A stretch of 64,000 nt of DNA, taken from the NCBI RefSeq assembly GCF_964355755.1, contig NC_092679.1:13196932-13260931 (forward strand). Reading direction: 5' to 3'. Made by a program: the position numbers and the translations under genes. Positions within the stretch are counted from its first letter, which is position 1. Each line of letters begins with the position of its first letter. The notes under the pieces are model-generated. The model did not search any database. It saw only the letters and a list, made by a program, of their open reading frames with translations, and was not told the DNA's origin. Shown here one piece after another: positions 45,101 through 55,383 of this stretch. This DNA is from Antedon mediterranea. Lineage: Eukaryota; Echinodermata; Crinoidea; Comatulida; Antedonidae.

Positions 45101-45458
45101 TATCAAGCGTTCATCAGCAGCTGCTAACAGAAAACGAAGAAGAAAAAAAGATATCAAACTAGCAGTGAAAGTAGGCTTTCTCATTTTCACAGATTTTTGT
45201 TGCTGGTTTCCTATTGTATTGATGGCAATTGGTGCTGAACTGGATTGGTGGGTACCTTCTCTGGAAATATATGTTTTGTCAGCGATGTTCATCATACCAA
45301 TTAACTCCTCGGTCAATCCCTATCTATACACAATTATCGACTGTTGCTTTACTTGTTTAAGCAAAGATAAGAAACCAAACGTTGCCAATACTAATCGAAC
45401 ACGACAGGTGGCTGTTATGCAGCTTCAGGAAATGAGACCTAGAAATACTGACAGATAA
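36128..45458 (+). CDS. LRR-containing G-protein-coupled receptor (relaxin-receptor/GRL101-like), 12 exons
   Basis: My exon model: 36128-36188, 37222-37408, 37604-37669, 39427-39498, 39699-39770, 40874-40945, 41147-41218, 41413-41484, 42587-42658, 42763-42837, 43680-43751, 44339-45458. It totals 2013 nt (670 residues). Residues 1-20 are a signal peptide; 21-82 a Cys-rich LRR cap (CPTSCNCN); 83-297 nine LRRs, one per exon, all phase 2 (LSSNGLSTLSENTFTGLTAL type). A hinge (FATCEDLLGSDYIRVLMW) leads to 7TM, with TM1 near 336, NLAVSDLLM in TM2, FTDFCCWFP in TM6 and NPYLY near 624-628. A surface receptor; its ligand is not known from sequence. The TM3 motif is DRA (443-445) in place of DRY. No LDLa module is visible, unlike RXFP1/2. 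The third exon is 66 nt and is the least certain. Exons 4-6 are duplicated as 7-9. Confidence 0.88.
36633..36775. mobile_element. MITE, 140 bp, TA target site
   Basis: Terminal inverted repeats TAAAGCTCTGTCTACAC and GTGTAGACAGAGCTTTA. The interior is also partly palindromic (GACATGATGGTGTCATATCA). A TA at each end fits a Tc1/mariner-type target. It sits in receptor intron 1. Confidence 0.8.
37222..37408 (+). CDS. Receptor exon 2, Cys-rich LRR N-terminal cap
   Basis: GCGTAG acceptor, 187 nt, with CPTSCNCNFSGFGLSC and further Cys pairs (YCRPTC, HCVQCTGW). Entry is phase 1 and exit phase 2 at GTGTAAGT. It caps the hydrophobic end of the LRR solenoid. Confidence 0.8.
37740..38990 (-). pseudogene. 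Decayed LINE (L1/Tx1-like) in receptor intron, antisense
   Basis: On the minus strand, with several stops and frameshifts, recognisable RT-upstream motifs occur in order: KWEIIKVKVKEYLIKY (about 38340-38290), then TEAKSAQIRSRAKWAEEV (about 38105-38050), SFAKCHHKSVNISS, and finally DDLTAEFDMQFWPENNRW (about 37850-37795). These match the L1/Tx1 pattern (RSRAKWAEEGEK…, G-DGLTAEFYK-FW). The RT catalytic core is not present. The upstream part (38480-38990) is open in short pieces and may be the endonuclease or ORF1 end. This is an old insertion. Confidence 0.6.
39300..41018 (+). repeat. Intragenic tandem duplication, unit 1 (three LRR exons)
   Basis: A 1720-bp unit repeated immediately downstream with only about ten differences seen by eye. 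The join is at AATACTTTTTAAT|TATTTG, with 3-5 bp of microhomology (AATT/TAAT). It contains exons 39427-39498, 39699-39770 and 40874-40945. Because the exons are 72 nt and symmetrical in phase, the duplication adds 72 residues in frame. Confidence 0.93.
40787..40832 (+). pseudogene. Relic LRR exon end in intron (unit 1)
   Basis: GTTTGCTGTTTTACCAGCATTGAAGTTAAT mirrors the end of the functional exon 75 bp downstream (FAGLTALKL), including the following ATGTGTATT and TTTACAAATT. The 5' half and the splice signals are gone, so it is a remnant of an earlier exon duplication. Confidence 0.6.
41019..42738 (+). repeat. Intragenic tandem duplication, unit 2
   Basis: Holds exons 41147-41218, 41413-41484 and 42587-42658. 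The only coding change noticed is AAC to AGC (Asn to Ser; NNRIN versus NNRIS) in the third exon. The near identity implies a very young event, a copy-number polymorphism, gene conversion, or an assembly duplication. Confidence 0.93.
42500..42546 (+). pseudogene. Relic LRR exon end in intron (unit 2)
   Basis: Identical partner of 40787-40832, carried along by the tandem duplication. Confidence 0.6.
42932..42992. repeat. Short hairpin element (GTCGCGTGC ends)
   Basis: AGTCGCGTGC and GCACGCGACT bound a 60-bp segment with CTCACTATATCGGTTGGTCG. It shares words with the composite microsatellite elements at 48826-49665 and may be a short member of the same family. Confidence 0.55.
42993..43679. other. 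Receptor intron 10, no further feature
   Basis: Non-coding. A short open frame (43008-43316) shows no recognisable domain. Confidence 0.4.
43912..44165 (-). mobile_element. SINE family 1, full copy in the last receptor intron
   Basis: From the right: a tRNA-like head (A-box-like GTTACGATGGTTATGATGC, B-box-like GGGTTCAAGCCC), a body with CTTGTAATAAGAC and GTAGAGCATCTTGTGTATAT, the end GGATCACCCTCATTAAATAT, and a poly-A (T run at 43913-43931 on the plus strand). About 250 bp. Confidence 0.8.
44339..45458 (+). CDS. Receptor exon 12, hinge and seven-transmembrane domain
   Basis: CTCATAG acceptor, 1120 nt, ending TAA. It encodes the hinge with paired cysteines, all seven TM segments in one exon, an Arg/Lys-rich third intracellular loop (NRKRRRKKDIKLAVK) and a 40-residue tail. 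The locus D pseudogene begins its homologous exon at 63831. Confidence 0.93.
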
Positions 45459-45754
45459 AACTTAAACATGTAAAGCTTTTGCCATTTTTTTCTTATAAAA
45501 AGGCGCGTAAATCCTTTAGTAAGCATTAGTTTGCAATATTTTAACACGGCATTTCTGTCTAATATTTGTTTAGGAAAAAAGTAGAATTCATTGTAATCGC
45601 TTTATGTCGTCCTATCGAATAATGCATTTCATAGAAAAAGAGAGAATTACTTTACAATGACGTATATTCTTGTTTTACCTACTTTTTTTAAAATATCATT
45701 TTGTTTCTTTGTAATTTCTTTAATTAACTTAGTTAGACTACAATATATATTGTT
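45459..45754. other. Receptor 3' UTR or flank
   Basis: AT-rich. I do not see a canonical AATAAA close to the stop; the real polyadenylation site cannot be placed. Confidence 0.4.
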
Positions 45755-46540
45755 TATGTATATTTTTGTCAAATTTGAAGAAAGTTAAACGTTCATGTTA
45801 ATTATTGTTGACTTTTACAACAAACTGTCACTTGAGTGAAATCATTTTAAATGTGTATACTACTACTATCACTATTATAGGAACATTCTGATTGTTTTGT
45901 GGTTGTTGTTTTTTTTTGCTATACGTAATATTACATGGAACTATTACATGGCTATTCAATTCAACGTTGAAGCGGAAAGACAAGACACGAGATCCTCTAC
46001 ATAACCAAAGTCTTATTACAAGACAAGCATATACACGATATTGTCTACATCACCAAAGTCTTATTACAAGACAAGCATATACACGAGATCCTCTACATAA
46101 ACAAAGTCTTATTACAAGTTTTTGGGAGTGGAATTGTTTATTGTCATTAGAAAAACACTGACATGACAGGACTTAAACCCAGGACACTAGGATTGGTAGC
46201 TGAGCATCATAACCACCAAACCACAACTTTACAGTAGTTCCACGACCGACGACACATCGATTGACCTGACCTAGGTTGGTCATCGGTCGTCGGAAATAAA
46301 AAAAAACTCCCTATTGATTAAATATGGATTCATTAAATAAAAGTTTAGTTTAAAACAGTGTGTGTTTTATAAAGCAAATAATAAACATTCTTTTGTATAT
46401 TATTTTTTATATTACTATATATTATTATCATGCTAATGATTTGAAGTATGAAAAACTATTTCGTAATTTGTTTTTTTGTTTGTAATTATATAAGTTTAGG
46501 GAGTTCTATAATTTTATTAAAATTGAAATTAAGTATATTT
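45755..46540. repeat. Duplicated flank block (paralogue of 19945-20780)
   Basis: Matches 19945 onward (TATATTTTTGTCAAATTTGA), then the SINE and the following ATAAAAGTTTAGTTTA and GGGAGTTCTATAATTTTATT segments in the same order. Confidence 0.75.
45965..46235 (-). mobile_element. SINE family 1 with internal triplication
   Basis: Same family as 20338-20515. About 46 bp (AAGTCTTATTACAAGACAAG, ATACACGAGATCCTCTACAT) is present three times in tandem here and once in the paralogue. Confidence 0.7.
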
Positions 46541-47060
46541 AAATTGCACATTCTGCTTTAAGGTACAGTAGTTTCATGGTTTCTTGATTATTAAACATTC
46601 TGTAGATTAAAATAAACCGTCAATGTTTTTAGAACTACAGTTTAAACTTTATAATTAGACAGTTTGACCACTAAATCATTATAAAAAATATTTAAAAATG
46701 TACATTATTATAATTAATATTTTTTTTTATCTTTCCATACATTTGTTCCATATCTGGTTACATATAGTTTTCTCTAAAAACATTTTCATTTCAGTACACT
46801 TTGCATATTATTCTATTAACAATGTTTGTTTTTATCATCTGCTTACATTTAATTTTTTTTTAAAGTTGTATTCATTTCATTACATATTATCACATTTTCC
46901 ATTTTTTTTTGTTTTTATCTTTTTATATATAATTTCTACTAGTACTGCTTTTCTCTTTTTATACATATAGGCCTAATCTCTTTAACACATTTCAATTAAC
47001 ACTTTTTTTTATTCACATAGTTGTTTTTTGTTTTTTTTTATCTACATGCGCATTCGTGTA
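46540..47060. repeat. AT-rich repeat shared with 23990-24530
   Basis: GGTACAGTAGTTTCATGGTT to TCTACATGCGCATTCGT, collinear with the interior of the TTAA-flanked inverted-repeat element but lacking its arms. Confidence 0.8.
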
Positions 47061-47706
47061 TAAAATTATTATTATAATTGTTTTTCTCTCTCTTTTGTGA
47101 GGTTCACTCACCTTTATTTCATTTCAAAACATAAATAAACAATTTTATTATGTTTGTATATTATCTTTTTAAATATATACTATTTTCATTCATAGACATA
47201 AAGTTTCCCCTTACATCTTAAAAAAACTCTGCAAGGTATCATTTATACATTTACATTACATATAAACTGAAAACAGTATCAATAAATATGGAAAATCAAA
47301 AGCAACTCAATAACCAGTTGCTTGTAGAGTATAGCATTTTCCATGCTCTTTTTTTTTACTCTTCTTTTTATTGTTTTTCCCTTTTTTTTCCCTTTTTTTT
47401 CTGTTTTATTTGCACTATTTACATTTTTGTACAAATTACTTTATTTACAGTAACCTTCAAAATAAAAAATTAATAAAATACATTCATGGTATACTCTTGT
47501 GTAAGTATATTTTTCTAAACATTATCCATGAGTTTTTACAGACTGACTTATTTAATTCTGACAATATTTTTATTTTATATATAGAATATAGAGCAAGTGA
47601 GCATAACTTATTTTTTATGTTGCATTCAGACCCAAAAACAAGTTCTTCAAAAGAACAGTTACTATTATCTAACTTTTTAAATATTATTATAAATTATTAT
47701 TATTAT
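47061..47706. other. T-rich low-complexity sequence
   Basis: Long T runs and AT-rich sequence. Short open frames reflect composition only. Confidence 0.4.
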
Positions 47707-48825
47707 AATTAATGTTATTTATATGAAGAATGTGTAGATTATAAATAACTTATTTAATAGAAAAGGATAGATAAAGTGTACTTTATAGGCCTACATCAAT
47801 GTGTTTGCCAATGCATCAGGCCTACATTGTTCGTGTTTTTTTTGGTCATATGATAAAACTTACTATCGGTTCTTAGTTTATATTATACAAATTGCTGAAA
47901 AAGCAATTGCTAAGTATATTGATTTGTTTTATACTTTTAAGTAACCTTCATTTTAAAAGATAATTAAGATATCGTAGTTCTTCGTTTTAAAATGTTATAG
48001 AATTGGTTCGTATTAATTATGATTTTAATTATAACTACTGTGTCATAATGCGCAATTTAACTATTAAAATAAATTAGAATTAGTTAAAATTGTGTGATGT
48101 TGTTTGTATTATTTGAGTTTGTTATAGGCTTACTTTACTGACAATGATGCGAGTAAACCGGATCACTATCAAATGTAGGTTACAGCGAGCGAGATGGTTC
48201 GATAGTGCGAAGGTGGTTACATAGCTTTACAGCTCAACAAAGATGATCACCACTTGTCTATAACATAAACAATGGTGGTATACAGTTTGACTGTTTTGCC
48301 TTCTTAACGCCTATACTTCATCAGACGTGTAGTTCAAAAACTAACACTACAATTGATCTATATAGATACGGTAGTTCTTGGTACAAGTTAAATTTTCCGA
48401 TTTTTTTTACATTCATTCATTCATTCTTCTCTCGTTATTCTTGTCGTTGCCCATTTCTCATTTCCGATCGATATATTTAATAAACATGTACATGTAATAA
48501 AAAATTGCAATGGGCTAAATATGTATAAAGCATAATACAGTAGGCCTACATTATTCATGCAATTCGGTCAACGAAAATCCCACAACAAAGTGCAGTATAT
48601 CTATTTAAGCGCTAATTGATTATAATATATCGACGTACCAGTTTCAAAAACAATCTGGAAGATAGTATTTATTTCGCGAATGTGTCTCCACTGACAATTC
48701 CACCTTCACCAAATTGTATTCAATGTGAAGTTTCTCAACGTGTGGTATTATTCTTATAGCTAAATCGCCTCATTTCATTGTTACTTACTTAAAAGGGAAG
48801 TTATTCTACTTTTAACAAGGCCAAT
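47707..48825. repeat. Segmental duplication block (paralogue of 25660-26630)
   Basis: Same order as 25660 onward, but with only one unit of the 76-bp repeat and about 450 bp of additional sequence (48230-48680) between the shared parts. Confidence 0.75.
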
Positions 48826-49665
48826 AGCCATTAAGTCGCGTGCTACAATGCATAGTGATACCGGACCGACAGACCGACAGACAGACAGACCGACAGACCG
48901 ACAGACAGACAGACCGACCGACCAACCTACCAACTGACCGAAATTACTTAACATGTTTAAAAATGTTGAAATGTTTAAAAACATTTATATTTTTTTAATT
49001 TACACGTGCGTAGCCTGTCATTTTTGACGTGCTCGTATAACGTAATTTCGAGTTGAAAAGTAAGTCAAGAAAACAGAAATCGGGCAAAAAGAGTGCGTAA
49101 CAACATTTAACGCGCAGTGCGCGCGCAAAAATCTGCGCACTCATAGCAATTTTGTAAACGCTTAAAAATGCCTAAAACGTACTCTTATTTCATCGAAAAT
49201 AAATTTTGAAAATTTTAAGCGCGCGTACGCATGCGTTACATGCGCTACGCCCGTAATTGTATTGCCATATGATGATTTATGCCCTGAAATTTATGAGTAC
49301 CAAATTTTATTTAATTGTGATTCATGGTTGTGAAGATATGATTACAAACGTGATTTCGTTAAGTCGTGCGTAGACCGCGTAATTTTTTATTGCGCACCGT
49401 GAAAACATAACCACATCGATTCCTGGCCATAAGGAATATACTGTGAAAAATTGACTTAGCTAGATTAAACTGATATCAAGATAAGGTCAGAAAGCGATAA
49501 AACGCATAGTGATACCGGACCGACAGACAGACCGACAGACAGACCGACAGACAGACCGACAGACAGACCGACAGACAGACCGACAGACAGACCGACCGAC
49601 CGACAGACAGACAGACCGACAGACCGACATAGTGAACTATAGAGTCGCGTCCACGCAACTAATAA
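48826..49665. repeat. Composite element with (GACC/GACA)n microsatellites
   Basis: Two arrays of GACC and GACA tetranucleotides (48863-48926; 49515-49628) each follow the same leader, GCATAGTGATACCGGACCGA. The second array ends in TATAGAGTCGCGTCCACGCA. In between lies a CpG-rich stretch with GCGCGC and ACGCATGCGT palindromes (49080-49260). The shared leaders show two copies of a short element with a built-in microsatellite. Frames with repeating VGLSVCRS-type sequence are translations of the array. Confidence 0.75.
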
Positions 49666-49689
49666 TATAATTAGGCCTACCCTTTTACA

Positions 49690-49860
49690 AAACAAGTTAG
49701 CTTCTATACACGGAAATCTTTAGTAAAGGGTGAAATATTTACTTGCGTAATGCAGAGAAATCAGAGTAAAGAGAAACATCTAGTTAGGCCAACTGACCTG
49801 AATTGACAAACTGACCATATTGAGTATGGATTGTATATATGCATTATAGTTTTATACTCT
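49690..49860. repeat. End of duplicated block (paralogue of 26625-26740)
   Basis: CTATACACGGAAATCTTTAG and CAGAGTAAAGAGAAACAT shared with 26642-26730. Confidence 0.7.
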
Positions 49861-50028
49861 ACTAACAAGGCTCAAACTAAATCATCCTTAACAAATTACA
49901 TAATATATCAAAATGAACCTAAAATGGAAAAATACCATGCATCAAGTCTAAAATTCAAAGCTCGTTCTAACTCATTACCACTCGAAGGATAGTAAGAAAG
50001 GAAGCTTGGTCACCACAAAATTTAGGAT

Positions 50029-50169
50029 CATGTTTGTAATTGTGATGAAAAAGAAACAATTTATCACTTTGTATTCAATTGTACTAGATTAATTAATATT
50101 AGAAACTCAATATTTACACAACTTAAAGAAGATCTATTCGACAATGATTTGCATAAAATATGGGACTAA
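50029..50169 (+). pseudogene. LINE ORF2 C-terminal zinc-knuckle fragment
   Basis: A 46-codon segment with CNCDEKETIYHFVFNC, the C-x-C…H…C signature near the C-terminus of many non-LTR RT proteins, followed by FTQLKEDLFDNDL and a stop. The upstream sequence is broken. It may belong to the same family as the following LINE-3'-like repeat. Confidence 0.55.
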
Positions 50170-50581
50170 AAAGATAAGAAATATGTAAATCTGCAGGTAT
50201 ATATGCTCTATCAGATTACATGTAAGTGAAGAAACTATGTTAATGAGATACAATTTTTGTTTGTGCTACTATCTTGTATGGTTTGTGTAAATATGTTTTA
50301 TTACTAGATGATTTGAAGGAAAAAAAAAGAAAAGACAAAAAAAGCAAGAAGTTTTTTTTTTCATAGATTGATGATAAAAAAACAATTATGAAGGATAAGA
50401 AAATTGGCAGTTTTTATTAACTATTATCACAAAAAGCATTTGATAAAGGAAAATTATATTACAGTAGCTACATTATTTATATAAAACAAAATGTTAAGAA
50501 AGTATGTGACTATAAATACCATGGACTCTAATATATAGGTCCATACATTCCAAATTTGAGGTTTCTGTGTCTGTTGTGTTT

Positions 50582-52135
50582 TGTAGAGTTGTGTATAAAT
50601 CCAAATGTAGAAAAAGCCGATGCTGTGAGTATCAAAGTACTAATTGAGGATAATTGCAAAATGATGAAGTAAAACATCCAGACAAACTTGCATTTTATAT
50701 GTGTGTGTTTTTTTATGTAAGATGTTTAAGTATAAGTAGTGAATTGTGTTTTTATCAAAGAATTTAAGTATATATATATGTAATACTTATTCTTCATTGC
50801 ATGTGAAATTGAAAAATTGAAAATGATAAAATTATTTTTTTTTAAATGTCTATTTTTATAAATAGAGTAATAAACATAAATTTGGTTAAATGATAATATA
50901 TGTATAAACAAAAGTAAGAGAGAATATGCATTGTTAAACGAAAATATGCTTGACTAAAACAAATGCAATTCTATGTAGTTAGACCATGAGTGTAAATCTA
51001 GAACAAAAAAAAAAGAAAAACAAAATGCTAAGATTGATTTAAAAAAACAATAGATATACAAATTTAGCATAGATGGGTTTAGTAAACATAAATTGTATTA
51101 TAATTGTATGAAGAAATAAATATGATTGTAGATGAAAAAAAAACAAAAACGACTATGTAAGAAAAAAATAAGTTTGTTAAAAAAATGTGCTATATAGTAT
51201 CCCTAAATTAGCCATATATTGACCAAATCTGTGAAAAAAAAGAAAAAAAAAGAAGCAAATTTCAACTGATTTGGGTAGGTATGGGTATGGACAACTACCA
51301 AAAAAAGAAGGGAAGATAGGGGCTGGGAACAATTTTTTATCGGAGGTCAAAGTTCATTGACCGTTGCCTAATAGCTATAATTCTTGTATGAATCATATTT
51401 CGTCACCAGAATATGGTATCTAAGTAAAATTGGTGTCAAAATGTGCAGAATTAAAAAAGGAATAACACTTAAAATAGAAGTAGTTGTCCATACCCATACC
51501 TACCAAAATCAGTTGAAATTTGCTTCTTTTAAATTTTTTCACAGATAAACCTTTAGTTAGGGATACTAATAGATAATGTAATGTATGTATAAAAAGAGAA
51601 AATGTGATAAGATGTAAACAAATTAACAAAAATGTATGTAAACAGATGATGAAAACAAACACTGTTAATATAATAATATTGAAATGAAAATGTGTTTAGT
51701 AAAGTATGGAAATAAAAATGGGATGAACCCACATAAGATAAAAAAAGAAATATGGGACTTATTCACATCAAGCTCACCTGAACTTAAATATCACCTTTTT
51801 TTTGACGACCTAGAAATTCATGAAGAATATCAAATCCAATTTATAACCAATGTTAACTATGTATTAGCAAGTAACATCTTTGACAAATATTGTAAATTAT
51901 TTGTAACAACTGCATGGAAAGAACGCAACGAAATTTATAATATCCTTCCATTACACAATCTTTTACTTTTCGCTCAAATGTATTGAATGTATTTTTATAC
52001 CCTAATGTTTATATACTTTTTAATGTAATAATATTTTATAAATGTTTGTATTTGATTGTGTCCATATTTATTTTATTTTGTTGCACATCTCTTGAGAATT
52101 GTGCCTCTGTTATAAAAGAGAAACAATAAAGTTAT
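50582..52135 (+). mobile_element. LINE-3'-end-like dispersed repeat, copy 2
   Basis: Paralogue of 2803-3935. The open tail 51684-51986 (100 codons) includes LKYHLFFDDLEIHEEYQIQF and TAWKERNEIYNILPLH, consistent with the end of a non-LTR RT protein. The 3' UTR ends GAGAAACAATAAAGTTATTG. It contains a 370-bp inserted MITE absent from copy 1. Confidence 0.6.
51197..51566. mobile_element. MITE inserted in the LINE-like repeat
   Basis: Inverted ends GTATCCCTAA and TTAGGGATAC, with flanking TA dinucleotides. The arms extend through GAAGCAAATTTCAACTGATT and its complement, and GTAGGTATGGGTATGGACAA. Copy 1 of the host repeat (near 3390) shows the uninserted sequence. The TA target fits Tc1/mariner-type MITEs. 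Confidence 0.8.
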
Positions 52136-52264
52136 TGTTGAAAGAATTTCATCTGGTTGTGGAATATGTATTAAATACAATTTCTTTTAGAACAACCAAA
52201 AAATAATATAAGCGAACTTACAGTACGTTTCGAAAGCTATCATGTTTCATTCTCAACTGGCGTT

Positions 52265-52433
52265 TTATCGTCTAGCGTTGTTAATCCTATGACGACGATG
52301 AGTTGGTATAGCGCCACCAATAGGTCCAAAAGGACGTGCCCCCACCTCCCCCCCCCCCTTCTCCTTCTTCAATAGTTGATCATATATGTGTGACAATTCG
52401 TGGGCTCCTTCATTTCTGTTTATGATTTGTCCA
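52265..52433 (-). pseudogene. Penelope-like element, distal GIY-YIG tail (split part 2)
   Basis: On the minus strand, right after the giant foldback, a frame with NRNEGAHELSHIYDQLLKK and a poly-glycine run ends at TAA (52265-52267). This is the conserved C-terminal end of Penelope-like GIY-YIG domains. The other part begins at 59492. The non-coding 3' tail (AGCTTTCGAAACGTACTGTA on the minus strand) continues to about 52200. Confidence 0.82.
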
Positions 52434-53990
52434 CACAGCAAAATTTGAAATTCTAAGCAAGAAAAAAAAATCTTGTTTTAAGAAAAATTTCTTAAAATAA
52501 GTATTTTTTTTCTTGTCAAGATTTAAAATTACTTAAAACAAGAAATAATTTTCTAGAAAAGACACATTTTCTTAAATTAAGTTTTGCAATATTCTTGAAA
52601 ATGCTTATTACAAGAAATATTTTACTTAAAATAAGAAGTCAATATCATTCTCTTCTTATTAAGAATAGTTTTGCTTAAAACAAGATTTGAAAATACTTAA
52701 TTTGAAAAGTATTTTACTTAAAATAAGAAATCTATATTATTTTTATCCCTATCAAGAATAATTTTTCTTAAATCAAGATTGATGAATTATAAAAATTACT
52801 TAAAACAATCAATATTTTTCTAGGTAAGACAAAGTTTCTTAAATTAGGTTTCGCAATAGTCTTGAAAATACTTGTTTTGAGAAATATTTTACTTAAAATA
52901 AGAAGTCAATTTCACACTACCCTTATCAAGATTATTTTTACTTGAATCAAGATTCGCAATATTCTTGAAAATGCTTATTACAAGAAATATTTTACTTAAA
53001 ATAAGAAGTCAATATCATTCTCTTCTTATTAAGAATAGTTTTGCTTAAAACAAGATTTGAAAATACTTAATTTGAAAAGTATTTTACTTAAAATAAGAAA
53101 TCAATATTATATTTATCCCTATCAAGAATAATTTTTCTTAAATCAAGATTGATGAATTCTAAAAATTACTTAAAACAATAAATATTTTTCTAGGTAAGAC
53201 AAAGTTTCTTAAATTAGGTTTCGCAATATTCTTAAAAATACTTATTTTGAGAAATGTTTTACTTAAAATAAGAAGTCAATATCATACTATCTTATCAAGA
53301 CTATTTTTGCTTAAATTGAGATTCGCAATATTTTTAAAAATACTTATTTTGAGAAATGTTTTACCTAAAATAAGAAGTCAATATCATACTATCTTATCAA
53401 GACTATTTTTACTTGAATCAAGATTCGCAATATTCTTAAAAATACTTATTTCGAGAAATGTTTTACTTAAAATAAGAAGTCAATATCATACTATCTTATC
53501 AAGACTATTTTTGCTTAAATTGAGATTCGCAATATTTTAAAAAATACTTATTTTGAAAAATGTTTTACTTAAAATAAGAAGTCAATATCATACTATCCTA
53601 TCAAGACTATTTTTGCTTGAATTCAGATTCGCAATATTCTGATTTTGAGAAATGTTTTACTTAAAATAAGAAGTCAATATCATACTATCTTATCAAGACT
53701 ATTTTTACTTGAATCAAGATTCGCAATATTCTTTAAAATACTTATTTTGAGAAATGTTTTACTTAAAATAAGAAGTCAATATCATACTATCTTATCAAGA
53801 CTATTTTTGCTTAAATTGAGATTCGCAATATTTTAAAAAATACTTATTTTGAGAAATGTTTTACTTAAGATAAGAAGTCAATATCATACTATATCCTATC
53901 AAGACTATTTTTGCTTGAATTGAAGTCAATTCTATTTTAATATTCTGAAAAATACTTATTTTGAGAAATGTTTTACTTAAAATAGATTGT
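52434..53990. repeat. Left arm of giant foldback
   Basis: The first 400 bp is diverged; from about 52600 there is a 420-bp block in two copies (52600-52860; 52950-53220). From 53220 there are seven or eight more uniform units of about 107-111 bp. Confidence 0.85.
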
Positions 53991-54763
53991 CATCCTTATA
54001 TTCACACAACGGTAGAGCAGTTAGCACTTCAGTTTCAACTGATGAAAGAATCTGGGTAATCAAACTGTTTGTGCTTTGAATAATCGATTGCACTGCAACC
54101 TAAAGAAAATAATATTGATTTAATATTTTTTATATTCAAGTTTTAATATGTTTAAAAACTAAGTTGTGCTTTAGTTGGGGAGCTATGCAGCCTAACAAAA
54201 AAAATGTTATTTGTAACAATGAAATTGGTCACAAAAAAATGCAACATAAACTTAGAGTGTATAATGCCTAGGCCTAGGCCTAGTACCCAAGTCCTATAGT
54301 TACTATAGCTAATAGTCCTGTATAATAACAGTACCAGCAAGGCCTAGGAAATAGACGTATTTCTCTAATAAAAAATAGTTTAAAATGCATAATTGTTGTA
54401 ATTTTAAAGCAAAATGGCTTACCTGTGGAATCTAATTGTTTCTCTCCTTTAATTTTAGTAGAAAGAAATCAGCATTTTTTATACTATTATCTGCTTGTTC
54501 ATCCTCTAGTTAGTAGGCCTTCTTGCTGAGCATCAACAAGATAATTAATATTAAACAATCATTAACAGTATAACAATACTATTACTAGAATTATCACTAC
54601 TACTATCGTCAGTTGATAAATCATCCCCGTTATAATAGTTTTTTTCTTCATTAACTTCGTCAGTCTCCTAGTCTAGGCCTAGTTCAACTTCATCCTCAAT
54701 TGGCATCCTCGTTTTCTCCAGGCATACTTATATACTGATGTTTCCATCGTCAACTGCAGGAGG
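53991..54763. other. Interior of giant foldback, left part
   Basis: Non-repetitive, with several AGGCCTAGGCCTAG palindromes at 54268-54285 and 54675. No coding supported. Confidence 0.4.
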
Positions 54764-55057
54764 TTGCCGATTGTTATACTCGTCCTTAAAATGGCGTCTT
54801 ATGACATGCTTGTAAAACGAATTGTAAATTCCAAAGCTTGCCGGGCAGCGAACCACCAATTCCACATGTTACTCGAAAATTCGGAGTATTTCCATGAATT
54901 GAATTATAATGCCTTAGCAAATAGGGTAGCAAATACTGTACCTACTTCAGTTTACTGGCACCAACTTATCGCTTTTTTTCGGACTGCAACAAACATGTGT
55001 AATTATTATTGTCTGTCGTATTACTGTTGGTCCAGACGTTTTATAGATTTGCTTTAA
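54764..55057 (+). CDS. Hypothetical open frame inside giant foldback
   Basis: 97 codons. The internal ATG at 54791 (ATGGCGTCTTATGAC, in good initiation context, AAAATGG) gives an 88-residue protein beginning MASYDMLVKRIVNSKACRAA and containing FHMLLENSEYFHELNYNAL, with a predicted helical, charged N-terminal half. Composition is protein-like for the first 65 codons. I do not recognise a family. It could be a cargo gene, a first exon, or chance. Confidence 0.3.
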   Translation: MPIVILVLKMASYDMLVKRIVNSKACRAANHQFHMLLENSEYFHELNYNALANRVANTVPTSVYWHQLIAFFRTATNMCNYYCLSYYCWSRRFIDLL

Positions 55058-55316
55058 CCACCATGGAGGTTTATACCTCCATGCTTTAACGTTGAGCAGT
55101 ATAATGACCTTATACATTCTGGGTAAAAGGCCAGCGATAAATTTTTGGTTATAGTTGAAAAACAACACTGTGTGTGGTCGATGACCTAGCTCCCGGCGGG
55201 ATCATGGCCAACGGTTTTTTAAAGTAATCATTCAAAATCTAGAGTTTGTAAGACACCTTTCATCGCAATTTATATATTAAATGCTTCAATAGGCCTAGTA
55301 AGATTAGTCTAATATA

Positions 55317-55383
55317 ATGTCGAAGGAAGACGCTTTGTTGAAGATCCGAGAAATAGATGAAGAAGTGGCCAACATTTTAACAG
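55317..55383 (+). CDS. Candidate first exon inside giant foldback
   Basis: ATG and 22 codons (MSKEDALLKIREIDEEVANI) ending in phase 1 at CAG|GTTCGT. The charged, helical sequence is protein-like. Possible downstream exons with good splice signals lie at about 56092 and 56631-56715, but I could not chain them in one phase. Function unknown. Confidence 0.3.

Noticed and set aside
46698-47712. Phe/Ile/Tyr-rich frames
   Set aside because: They reflect long T-rich tracts, with no domain, splice or conservation evidence.
48781-48984. Frame with repeated CRSVGLSV residues
   Set aside because: It is the translation of the GACC/GACA microsatellite; the similar frames at 49465-49695 have the same origin.
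53247-53836. Repetitive protein in the left arm of the giant foldback
   Set aside because: Same reason as for the right arm: composition and unit length of tandem repeats, with no gene signals.
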